Part shown: positions 44,315 through 52,220 of the stretch, in pieces
Layout of the letters: every line of letters begins with the position of its first letter
How positions within the stretch are numbered: position 1 is the first letter of the stretch
DNA from: Deltaproteobacteria bacterium
Lineage (GTDB): Bacteria; Desulfobacterota; Syntrophobacteria; Syntrophobacterales; Syntrophobacteraceae
DNA length: 64,000 nt
Assembly (NCBI GenBank): GCA_012517315.1
Contig: JAAYVE010000034.1
Location: forward strand, 1 to 64,000
Direction of reading: 5' to 3'
Made by a program: the position numbers and the translations under genes
The notes under the pieces: generated by a model
Told to the model about the DNA's origin: nothing
Database searches by the model: none
The model's input: the letters and a program-made list of their open reading frames with translations, nothing else

Positions 44315-44968
44315 GTGAGGATCTTTGATGACCGCGAGATGCTGAGATCAGAACTCATCAGTGTCTGTCATCGACTGCGGGAAGGTGGGTTCGTGGCGGC
44401 TACCGACGGCAATGTGAGCTGCAGATGCAGTGACACACTGCTTCTCATCACGCCGAGCGGTGTTCCCAAAGGGGAACTGGAAGCGGAGGACGTTCTGGCA
44501 GTGGACTTGGCGGGTTCGGTGTTGGCTGGAGAGGGGAGACCATCCAGCGAGATTCGGATGCACCTCCTGGTGTACAAGAAGCGCCCGGATGTGATGGCTG
44601 TGGTCCATGCCCATCCACCCATGCTCACGGCACTCACCCTCGCCGGCATCCCTTTTCCGGCCGACCGGCTTCCTGAAGTCTGGCTCGGCATCGGTGCCGT
44701 TCCCACCGCTCCGTACGCGACGCCTTCCACCGAGGAAGTTCCCCGATCGATCGACCCATTTGTGAAAAACCACGAGGCAATGCTCCTTGAGCGGCACGGC
44801 TCCTTGACCTTCGGCAAGACTCTCCATGAGGCGTATTTGCGGCTGGAAAAGTTGGAACATGCAGCCCACACGCTCTTTTATGCTTATCTTCTCAACCAGG
44901 GAATGCCTGCTCCCATGGCTGGCGACGCGTTGCTGAAGCTTGAAAGACTGAAGAAGAGCAGTGGTTGA
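44315..44968 (+). CDS. class II aldolase/adducin-family protein
   Basis: 217 residues with a GTG start (AAAGGGGGG 8 nt before). Zinc ligands of the fuculose-phosphate aldolase type are visible: HAHPP (two His) and the C-terminal His of KLEHAAHTLFYA, with the catalytic Glu of SSEIRMH. NVSCR, PSGVPKGEL and ERHGSLTFGKTL are typical of the family. Substrate not predictable; fuculose-, rhamnulose- or methylthioribulose-phosphate-like sugars are the usual candidates. Confidence 0.9.
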   Translation: MRIFDDREMLRSELISVCHRLREGGFVAATDGNVSCRCSDTLLLITPSGVPKGELEAEDVLAVDLAGSVLAGEGRPSSEIRMHLLVYKKRPDVMAVVHAHPPMLTALTLAGIPFPADRLPEVWLGIGAVPTAPYATPSTEEVPRSIDPFVKNHEAMLLERHGSLTFGKTLHEAYLRLEKLEHAAHTLFYAYLLNQGMPAPMAGDALLKLERLKKSSG

Positions 44969-45152
44969 GACGATTTGTGATTGGCGGTGCAGCTGGATGC
45001 AGGCGACTGCAATCGCCGGTATCGCCGCCAAGATCATGCTCAAATGGGGCGTCTTTCGGGGTTGTATGAGTATTGTCCCAAATGCCGTTCCCGACCATCG
45101 AGACGTCAGAAGGATCCATGGGTCGCGAAAGGGGGAAAAGGGATGAAGGAAC

Positions 45153-46220
45153 ATGGTCCGGACACTGAAGAGACGAAGAGGGGATTCTGTGGTTTCAAAT
45201 AGCACAAAGAGCATGCCTGGGATCGGAACGCGTGGGGGTGACACTTTGGATCACCTGAAACGGTCCCTTCTCAATACGTTCACTTCCCCTTTTCTCGACA
45301 GGCAGTCCGCGAAACGGCGTGAAACCGTTCCATGGCACCGTCGCTTGAGCGACGCCTCAAGCCTCGTTATCCCCGTCTGGCGTTCCCGGAATCTTTTCAG
45401 CAACGGGGACATGGTTCAGCCAGTATTCCTGAGGGGGGCGGATGGGGCGGATCTCTTGCCCCACGCGGACTGCATCGTTTTTTTGGGTAGGCTAGGTGAG
45501 CACTGCTATTTTGCGGTTGGGTTGAAGGAGAACGGCTCCGAGGCACCGGAAGCAGTGAATCAAAAAGGACAGTTCAAGGATCTGAGGATCATGGGACCTC
45601 TCCTGGATCGGGACCAAGGGAGTCTTCTGGCGTATTCCCGGGCTATGGTCCATTGGCACGGTCGCCACCGTTTCTGTGGTGACTGTGGAAGCCCCACCCG
45701 CAGTGAGGAATCCGGCCACAAGAGGGTCTGCAATAATGAAAAGTGCGCGCGGGAGCATTTTCCCAGAACAGATCCAGCGGTGATTGTGCTGGTGGCCTGC
45801 GAGGACCGGTGCCTTTTGGGGCGGCAACGGGTGTGGCCAAAGAGTCTCTACTCGGTGATTGCAGGCTTTGTGGAACCGGGTGAGAGCGCGGAACAGGCGG
45901 TTGCCCGGGAGGTTTGGGAGGAGACCTCCGTCAAGGTGAAAGACGTGGTGTACCATTCGTCCCAGCCTTGGCCCTTCCCCGGCTCCATAATGCTCGGCTT
46001 TACGGGGAAAGCCCTTGCATCGGACATCCGCTTGAACGACCAAGAACTCGAAGATGCGCGATGGTTCACAAGGGAAGACATCGTTGCCGCTCTCAAGAGG
46101 GGTGAGGTGCGCCTGCCGGGCAAAATCTCCATCGCTTACCGCCTCATCGAGGATTGGTTCGATGCGGAATCGCCCTCAAGCCTCACCGAATACCTGAAAT
46201 CCACGGCCATGGGGCGATAG
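45153..46220 (+). CDS. nudC: NAD(+) diphosphatase / NADH pyrophosphatase
   Basis: 355 residues, a little longer than usual because of a variable N-terminal domain. The zinc ribbon (CGDCGSPT, CNNEKC), the linker FPRTDPAVIVLV, the Nudix box GFVEPGESAEQAVAREVWEETS and the NudC signature SQPWPFPGSIMLGF are clear. The Nudix box ends in EETS where EExG is usual, a minor deviation. It hydrolyses NAD(H) to NMN and AMP and can remove NAD caps from RNA. Start at 45153 has AAGGA close to the ATG. Confidence 0.93.
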   Translation: MVRTLKRRRGDSVVSNSTKSMPGIGTRGGDTLDHLKRSLLNTFTSPFLDRQSAKRRETVPWHRRLSDASSLVIPVWRSRNLFSNGDMVQPVFLRGADGADLLPHADCIVFLGRLGEHCYFAVGLKENGSEAPEAVNQKGQFKDLRIMGPLLDRDQGSLLAYSRAMVHWHGRHRFCGDCGSPTRSEESGHKRVCNNEKCAREHFPRTDPAVIVLVACEDRCLLGRQRVWPKSLYSVIAGFVEPGESAEQAVAREVWEETSVKVKDVVYHSSQPWPFPGSIMLGFTGKALASDIRLNDQELEDARWFTREDIVAALKRGEVRLPGKISIAYRLIEDWFDAESPSSLTEYLKSTAMGR

Positions 46221-46350
46221 GGGAGATGTGCAGCAGAGCGTGTGTGTGCGAATTGCTTTTAGATTTGACGGATGCGCACAGAAAATGGAGTGGGAGGGCT
46301 CGGAAGCCCTGCCGGGTGGACTTCCATTGGAATGAGCAGGAGCTTGTTTG

Positions 46351-46716
46351 ATGCGCCGGTTCTTTTTTCCCGCTTTCTTGGTGATGCTGCTGTCTTTCTG
46401 GGTCCCTGGAGACGCGTTCGCTTTTCGTTGTGGAACGAGGCTTGTGAACATCGGTGATGCTACGTGGGAGATCCTTAGAAAATGCGGCCCCCCCACGTGG
46501 CAGGATGCGTGGGAGGAAGACCGCATCGACAGGGCTTTCGGCTACTCCTATCCGGATGACAGCGGCACATACGGAACCCGCGTGCCCACCGCCGTTGTCG
46601 TGCGGGTCATCATTGAGGAATGGACGTACAATCTTGGTCCCAGCCAGTTCATTCGTATTCTCAGGTTTGAAAACAACCGGCTTGCGAGTATCGAAACGGG
46701 CGAATACGGCTACTGA
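46351..46716 (+). CDS. exported DUF2845 protein
   Basis: 121 residues; ATG at 46351 with AGGAG 8 nt upstream. Signal peptide (MRRFFFPAFLVMLLSFWVPGDAFA) then FRCGTRLVNIGDATWEILRKCGPPTW and EEWTYNLGPSQFIRILRFENNRLASIETGEYG, which is the DUF2845 pattern. Unknown function, periplasmic or outer-membrane associated. Confidence 0.87.
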   Translation: MRRFFFPAFLVMLLSFWVPGDAFAFRCGTRLVNIGDATWEILRKCGPPTWQDAWEEDRIDRAFGYSYPDDSGTYGTRVPTAVVVRVIIEEWTYNLGPSQFIRILRFENNRLASIETGEYGY

Positions 46717-46798
46717 CACAGATATCGATAGTGTCTTACGGGACTGGCAGGCGTTTGAAGCCCTCCCCTGCCCGATTCCAAGTGCGTGCGGCGGCCCC

Positions 46799-47209
46799 TC
46801 AGAAAGCCGCCCTGACTTTTTCCAGCATTTGGTCCAGTTGGCCCGGCGAATAGGATTTTGCCGGCCATGACCTCAGGAAATCGTCTTGCTCCAGGCGCGG
46901 AATGAGGTGGAAATGAGCGTGATCCACCAATTGGCCGGCAGCTCGAAAGTTGTTCTGGAGCAAATTGAGGCCTGGGGCTCCCGTGGCTTTCAGGACCGCT
47001 CTGGCCACTTTCTGACACAAAACGATGCACGCCTCGAGATCCGCTGGGTCCATTTCCAGGATTGTGGCGCTATGCTTCTTGGGGATGACCAGTGCGTGAC
47101 CGGGGTTAATGGGTCCGATGTCTAGGAAGCTCAATACCCTCTCGTTTTCATGGATTTTGGCGCAGGGGATTTCGCCTCCAGCGATTTTGCAAAAGATACA
47201 GTCGGCCAC
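46799..47209 (-). CDS. HIT-family nucleotide hydrolase
   Basis: 136 residues with a GTG start at 47209, supported by GAGGAGAAAG upstream and the family N-terminus ADCIFCKIAGGEIPCAKI. The histidine triad is HAHFHLIP. HIT proteins cleave nucleoside phosphoramidates or Ap4A-like compounds. Convergent with the DUF2845 gene. Confidence 0.93.
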   Translation of the reverse strand: MADCIFCKIAGGEIPCAKIHENERVLSFLDIGPINPGHALVIPKKHSATILEMDPADLEACIVLCQKVARAVLKATGAPGLNLLQNNFRAAGQLVDHAHFHLIPRLEQDDFLRSWPAKSYSPGQLDQMLEKVRAAF

Positions 47210-47643
47210 TTCTTTCTCCTCGTCCTGCGGGTAATGAAGGGTTTCCACAAAACGGGTCCGCGTCGAGTCCCGGCAGAACCGAATGACTGAGCGCGCCCGA
47301 AAATTCCCGGTGCAAGGGGGATAGCGATCTTCGAGGGATCTCTCCGGGCCCGCCCCGTTTTGCAGAAAAAGGGAAGCCATTCCCTGAGCGGACGGATAGG
47401 CGGATTCTCTGTCGAACCCTCCTGACAAATGCGGCTGGTGGGGTAGGTAAGCCGCTGGTCCGCCGAGTCAGCCGGAATCAGCCCCTGAACAAGGCTTGGG
47501 GGAGAATCTACCAGAGATGATTTGGGCTGTAAAGAAACGGAATCCTCCCGAATCTCGTCCAACCGGTGATTTTTGGATAGGTGGGACTGGACTTTGGGTT
47601 TGGGACGTTCCACCATGAGTCCTTTTGGAAGGAGAATGGCGTC

Positions 47644-48228
47644 ATGAAAGTGCTTGGTATCTATGGGTCGCCTCGGGAAAAGGGAAATACGGACCTCATG
47701 CTGGATGCGTTCCTGGAAGGAGCCGCCTCGGCGGGAGGCCTGATCCAGCGGGTCTATGTGCGGGATCTCCGGTTCGGTGGGTGTGTGGAATGCGGCGGGT
47801 GCGACGCGACGGGGGAATGCATTCAGGATGATGACCTGGTTCAGGTTTATCCCATGTTGGATGAAGCCTCTCACCTGGTGGTGGCATCGCCCATCTTCTT
47901 TTACGGCGTGACAGGGCAACTCAAGCTCCTGGTGGATCGGTCGCAGGCGCCCTATATGCGTAGAGATCTAATGAAGAAGCAGGGAGAGGATCCCATGCTC
48001 CAGTCTCGGCGCAGGGGCTTTTTGCTCAGTGCGGGAGCCACCAAGGGCAAGCGCCTCTTCGAATGTGCCATCATGACCGTGAAGTATTTTTTTGATGCGC
48101 TTTGCGTCCACTATGTGGGGGAAATCTGCTACCGCGCCGTGGAGGCCAAAGGTGCCATCCGCGAGGTGCCAGCGGCACTGGAGGAGTGCTTTCGTGCCGG
48201 CAGGGTCTTCCTGGAGACGTCCTCATAA
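47644..48228 (+). CDS. iron-sulfur flavoprotein (Isf-like NADPH-dependent FMN reductase family)
   Basis: 194 residues, start at 47644 (AAGGAG upstream). Flavodoxin-like fold with the FMN loop GSPREKGNTDLMLDAFLEG and the compact cysteine motif C-x2-C-x2-C-x5-C (CVECGGCDATGEC), as in Isf. SPIFFYGVTGQLKLLVDR is the second FMN contact. A paralogue, without the zinc ribbon, of the protein at 39521. Convergent with pyrD. Confidence 0.9.
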   Translation: MKVLGIYGSPREKGNTDLMLDAFLEGAASAGGLIQRVYVRDLRFGGCVECGGCDATGECIQDDDLVQVYPMLDEASHLVVASPIFFYGVTGQLKLLVDRSQAPYMRRDLMKKQGEDPMLQSRRRGFLLSAGATKGKRLFECAIMTVKYFFDALCVHYVGEICYRAVEAKGAIREVPAALEECFRAGRVFLETSS

Positions 48229-48258
48229 GAGAGCTTTTGGTCTTTGGCCGGAGGGGGG

Positions 48259-49263
48259 TCAGGCTTTTTCCCCGCCGTCTTCGGAGAGATGACAGGCTTC
48301 ATCGGCAAAGGGAAACAGGCAGCGGGTATCCAGGGTTCCGATAAATTCTTCGATGGACCGGATGCCTTCCACCTCCAGAAACCGTTTCATTCCTTTCACG
48401 ATCTCCAGGGTAACCGACGGGCGCACAAAGTTGGCGGTGCCTACCTGGACGGCTTTGGCCCCAAGGAGGAGGAATTCGAGCGCATCCGTTGCATTGGTGA
48501 TTCCACCGATACCGATGACGGGGCATTGGACGGCCCGGATCACTTCATGGGTGCACCGCAGGGCGATGGGCTTGATGGCCGGACCGGAAAGCCCCCCCAC
48601 AATGTTTGCGAGCTTGGGGCGCCTCGAAAAAATGTCCACGGCCATTGCGGCAACGGTGTTGATGCATGAGAGCATGTCGCTTCCCGCCTGCACGACGGCT
48701 TTGGCAATCTCTGCGATTCGCGTGACGTTCGGGGTGAGTTTGGTGATGAGAGGCAAGGTCGTCGCCTCCCGAACCGCCTGGACCACGCGGCAGGCCATGT
48801 CCGGCTCTGTGCCGAAGACCATGCCCCCTTCCTTCACGTTCGGGCAGCTGATGTTGATTTCCAGGGCCGCCACCCCTGAAATGCCGTCCAGTCGAGCAGC
48901 CAGTTCAGCGTATTCCTCGACGGAGTTCCCGAAGATGTTCACGATGACGGGGACTTCAAGACGTTTTAGGTACGGGAGCTTCTTTTCCAGGAAGTGCTCC
49001 ACACCCACGTTTTCCAGGCCGATCGCATTGATCATGCCGGCTGGAGTTTCGGCGATGCGGGGAGGCGGGTTGCCGGCCCTGGGCTCGAGAGAGAGGCCCT
49101 TGACGACGATGGCCCCCAATTCCCGGACATCCACGAAATCTGAGTATTCCTCGCCGTACCCGAACGTACCCGAGGCGACCATGACGGGATTCTTGAGGTG
49201 CAGCGGCCCTAGCTGTACAGAAAGCTCGGGGGTGGTGCCGGGTGCGCTTGAACTTTTGTCCAT
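48259..49263 (-). CDS. pyrD: dihydroorotate dehydrogenase, class 1B catalytic subunit
   Basis: 334 residues. The N-terminus LGPLHLKNPVMVASGTFGYGEEY and the catalytic Cys in INISCPNVKEGG define class 1 (Cys base); the neighbouring pyrK makes it 1B. FMN contacts NPVMVASG, GIGGITNATDALEFLLLGA. It oxidises dihydroorotate to orotate, with electrons leaving through PyrK to NAD+. The ATG at 49263 lies 55 nt inside the 3' end of pyrK, so translation is coupled. Confidence 0.95.
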   Translation of the reverse strand: MDKSSSAPGTTPELSVQLGPLHLKNPVMVASGTFGYGEEYSDFVDVRELGAIVVKGLSLEPRAGNPPPRIAETPAGMINAIGLENVGVEHFLEKKLPYLKRLEVPVIVNIFGNSVEEYAELAARLDGISGVAALEINISCPNVKEGGMVFGTEPDMACRVVQAVREATTLPLITKLTPNVTRIAEIAKAVVQAGSDMLSCINTVAAMAVDIFSRRPKLANIVGGLSGPAIKPIALRCTHEVIRAVQCPVIGIGGITNATDALEFLLLGAKAVQVGTANFVRPSVTLEIVKGMKRFLEVEGIRSIEEFIGTLDTRCLFPFADEACHLSEDGGEKA

Positions 49264-50078
49264 TGGATGGCTTCCGCTCGAAAAATGGGTCCGTCTTTGC
49301 AAACATGCACGTATCGTTCTGCAGACCGTCCATGGTGTGAGACAGCCGGCAGTGCACAGCCCAGGCACGCTCCGACTCCGCACGCCATGAGCGCCTCAAG
49401 GGAGAGCTGGGACTCGATGCCCCGCGCAAGGACCCACCTGGCCACGTGAAACTGCATGGCCAGAGGTCCGCAGGCAAAGACCCGGCGCGGCTCGCCTGTT
49501 TCCTTACCCACAGCTCTTTGGAACATGTCCGTGACGCGTCCGTGAAAGCCGCCGGTCCCGTCATCGGTGCTCACGTGTGAGGAAATCCCAAGGGATTGCA
49601 GGAAGTGATCGGGGAGGAGTTCCGATGCCGTGCGGGCACCGTAAAAGAGGTGAATTTCCGGACGCTCTCGTTCAAGGGGGGTGACCAGGAGACGGGAGAC
49701 GAGCTGAAAGAGAGGGGCGATGCCGATTCCCCCGGCGATGAGGGCCACCGGGTAGGCGGCGGAATCTTGCACATCGAACCCATTCCCAAGGGGCCCCAGC
49801 AAATCCACGGTTTCCCCGGGCCGCACCCTGGAGAGCCACCAAGTGCCCCGCCCCACCACGCGGTAAAGGAATTCGATGCATCCTTCCCCGGGGAAGAGGC
49901 GATGGAAGGAGAGAGGTCTCCTCAGAAGAGGGTCCACCCCCTCTCTCACCTGGATCATGGCAAACTGCCCCGCCGTGGCACTTCGGGCGATCCCGGGAGA
50001 ATGCAGCCTCAACCGGAAGGTCTGCCGTGCGACAGGTTCATGTTCGAGGACTGAAGCCGTTTCCTGAAGCTTTTTCAC
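49209..50078 (-). CDS. pyrK: dihydroorotate dehydrogenase electron transfer subunit
   Basis: 289 residues. The GTG at 50078 fits the family start (KKLQETASVLEHEPVARQTFRLRL) and has AGGAAG 9 nt upstream. FAD site RPLSFHR, NAD side GGIGIAPLFQL, and a C-terminal [2Fe-2S] motif CGVGACLGCALP with a fourth Cys in YVHVCKDGPIF. Its reading frame runs 55 nt into pyrD; the pgeF stop lies 13 nt upstream of its start. Confidence 0.94.
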   Translation of the reverse strand: MKKLQETASVLEHEPVARQTFRLRLHSPGIARSATAGQFAMIQVREGVDPLLRRPLSFHRLFPGEGCIEFLYRVVGRGTWWLSRVRPGETVDLLGPLGNGFDVQDSAAYPVALIAGGIGIAPLFQLVSRLLVTPLERERPEIHLFYGARTASELLPDHFLQSLGISSHVSTDDGTGGFHGRVTDMFQRAVGKETGEPRRVFACGPLAMQFHVARWVLARGIESQLSLEALMACGVGACLGCALPAVSHHGRSAERYVHVCKDGPIFRAEAIQWTKVQAHPAPPPSFLYS

Positions 50079-50091
50079 GGGAAAGATCTTC

Positions 50092-50877
50092 CTATGGCTT
50101 CCAGCCCAAGACCGCTGCATTACGGCCGGTTTTGCCTTCACCCCGGTGGGAGAAGAACCGGTCTTTCGCACAAACCGTGCAAATACCGGCGGTTTCAATG
50201 TGTTCCGGGTGTAATCCGGCATCGACCAGGCAGGCTCGGGTGATCCGCCAGAAGTCGAAATGCAGCGGCTTGGTCTCAAAGGGATAAAAGGACGGGGGAA
50301 GCTCCTCTCTGTAGTTCCTGAATTCTGCGCAGCAGGGACCAAGAGACGGGCCGATGGCTGCCAAAAGGTCCCCCGGCCTGCAGCCCAACCGTTCCTTCAT
50401 GAACTGCACCACCTTCACAGGGAGTTGGGCAACACTTCCTCTCCATCCGCAGTGGACATTGGCGATCACCCCGTTAGTGGCGTCCACCAGGAAAACGGCT
50501 TGACAATCCGCAGTCTTGATGAGAAGTCCCACACCCCGCAGGCGGGTCACGAGGGCGTCGCCGGGTTGCAGGAGGAGAATGGGTTCGCGGTCTCTGGCCC
50601 GTGCAATGGCTGCCTCATCGATGAGGTGGATCCCGTCGCCGTGAACCTGCCGGCTCGAAACGAGGGTTTCCAGGCCCATGGCGGACTTCACTCTCGATAG
50701 GTTCTCCCTCACCGCTTCCAGGGAGTCTCCATTACTCCATGCAACGTTGAGGGTGGCGTAAGGGGGACGGCTCACCCCCCCATGGCGGGTGAACACGCCA
50801 TGGACAAGGTCGGCCACGGAAGAGAGATTTCGGAAGCGATGAAAAGGGAGCGGCGAGAAGGGAATCGATTCGGACAT
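50092..50877 (-). CDS. pgeF: laccase-domain protein (peptidoglycan editing factor PgeF/YfiH)
   Basis: 261 residues from the ATG at 50877 (GGAG upstream). Typical DUF152 blocks: HGVFTRHGGVS, LVSSRQVHGDGIHLI, DALVTRLRGVGLLIKTADCQAVFL, ANVHCGWRGSVAQL and AAIGPSLGPCCAEF, ending in ICTVCAKDRFFSHRGEGKTGR. The zinc-binding His and Cys of the motif are present. First gene of the unit pgeF-pyrK-pyrD on the minus strand, 13 nt before pyrK. Confidence 0.93.
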   Translation of the reverse strand: MSESIPFSPLPFHRFRNLSSVADLVHGVFTRHGGVSRPPYATLNVAWSNGDSLEAVRENLSRVKSAMGLETLVSSRQVHGDGIHLIDEAAIARARDREPILLLQPGDALVTRLRGVGLLIKTADCQAVFLVDATNGVIANVHCGWRGSVAQLPVKVVQFMKERLGCRPGDLLAAIGPSLGPCCAEFRNYREELPPSFYPFETKPLHFDFWRITRACLVDAGLHPEHIETAGICTVCAKDRFFSHRGEGKTGRNAAVLGWKP

Positions 50878-50968
50878 GGACTGGACTCCGGTACAGGATT
50901 TATTGACACAATGAGTTTGATTGTTACATTTGATGGAAAAATTGACCACGGGAAAGGATAAAAATATC

Positions 50969-51436
50969 GTGCAACCGAGCAGCGTTAAAGAGTGCATGAT
51001 GGTCACGATGGAGTACACCGTCAAGACCATTGACCCGTCTGGCAAAACCAACCAGATGCCCCCCACCACGTGCAGCTTTGTATACGGAGTGGATGCGCAA
51101 TACAAGTCCGTAGAAGCGGCCATCAGGGACAAATCCCCTGGGGAGCGTGTAGTGGTGCGGGTTCCCCCCGAAGAAATCTTCGGGGCCTACGATAAGGGCC
51201 TCGTCCGCGAGTTGCCCCGGTGTGATTACCGGCAGGAGCGACTGCGCCCGGGAAAAATGTACAGGGAGATCCGGAAGAAATCACTGGTGCAGTTCATGGT
51301 GAGAGAAGTGAGGGATGATGTCATCGTCGCGGACTTCAATGACCCCAATGCAGGGACCCTTGCGGAATTCGACATCATCATCAAGGATGTGCGAGAGGCC
51401 ACCAGGAGCGAAATGGCTCCATCCTGCAGCAGATGA
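50969..51436 (+). CDS. SlyD-like FKBP-type peptidyl-prolyl isomerase
   Basis: 155 residues if the GTG at 50969 is used (GGAAAGGAT 9 nt upstream); ATG at 50933 or 50996 are alternatives. VTMEYTVKTIDPSGKTNQ and CSFVYGVDAQYKSVEAAIRDKSPGERVVVRVPPEEIFGAYDKGLVRELPR follow the SlyD pattern with an insert-in-flap domain. A second FKBP/PPIase function and chaperone activity are known for this family. It is divergent from pgeF and convergent with tagF (4 nt between stops). Confidence 0.78.
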   Translation: MQPSSVKECMMVTMEYTVKTIDPSGKTNQMPPTTCSFVYGVDAQYKSVEAAIRDKSPGERVVVRVPPEEIFGAYDKGLVRELPRCDYRQERLRPGKMYREIRKKSLVQFMVREVRDDVIVADFNDPNAGTLAEFDIIIKDVREATRSEMAPSCSR

Positions 51437-51440
51437 GAAT

Positions 51441-52220
51441 TCAGGGGACACTCCACATGCTGACGAAGTCCGTGAGATTCAGTGCCCTTCGAAAGAGAGC
51501 AAGGTATGTTCTCTGCGAACTACCTCCCATGAAGACCACTTTGGGCACCTCCTTAAGGTGAAGCTGGAACAGATGCTGCCAGATGTGGAGGGTGAAAAAC
51601 CGGTCCCAGAAGGGATTTTCGTTCATTGAGACAAGAATCTCCGATTGGCGCAGGGAATCCATCACCTTATCTTCAATTTCCAGAACGAAGCGGAACTTAT
51701 CATCGTGGCGGCCGGACCCCGCGGACCTTCTGCGAATGTCCTCAAGTTCGAGGCGCACCTTTTCATAATCGGGCCAATGGGGGTCGGGGTCCCTGAGACG
51801 CGTCACTTCCTCTTCGAGGAACCGCAGATCACGGTATTTCCGGGTGGAGATGGCCTCCATCTGGTTCCATGTTTTTTCGCAAGCCCATTGCACTTGGCAC
51901 CATCTGCTCTGCCATCCCTGCAGTCTTCCACTCCCAAGAATCATGAGGGGATAGGGGCGACCCACCTGGTCGATGCTGTCCTTGAGGATTCCGCAGGAAA
52001 TGGCGTCGTTGCCCGACCCACGAACCCAGAAGCGCCACGACAGCATGGCCCCCACGGAATCCTTTTTGGCTGCAATGGAGCGGTAGCCCTTTTCCACCCA
52101 ATCCCCGAAGGCATCGAAAATAGTATTCTTGTGCCCAAGACGGAAATAGTCCGAGGCGGAAGGATGTTTGCCGCAGACTCCCCACTGCCAGTGCTGCTTG
52201 AATCCTAATTGTCCCAGCAT
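51441..52220 (-). CDS. tagF: T6SS-associated protein TagF (ImpM family)
   Basis: 259 residues with the TagF/ImpM N-terminus WQWGVCGKHPSASDYFRLG and the MLSWRFWVRGSGNDAISCGILKDSIDQVGRPYPLMIL block. TagF is a post-translational repressor of T6SS assembly in systems with the threonine phosphorylation pathway. Its start overlaps the tssM stop by 16 nt. Last gene of the cluster. Confidence 0.9.
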   Translation of the reverse strand: MLGQLGFKQHWQWGVCGKHPSASDYFRLGHKNTIFDAFGDWVEKGYRSIAAKKDSVGAMLSWRFWVRGSGNDAISCGILKDSIDQVGRPYPLMILGSGRLQGWQSRWCQVQWACEKTWNQMEAISTRKYRDLRFLEEEVTRLRDPDPHWPDYEKVRLELEDIRRRSAGSGRHDDKFRFVLEIEDKVMDSLRQSEILVSMNENPFWDRFFTLHIWQHLFQLHLKEVPKVVFMGGSSQRTYLALFRRALNLTDFVSMWSVP

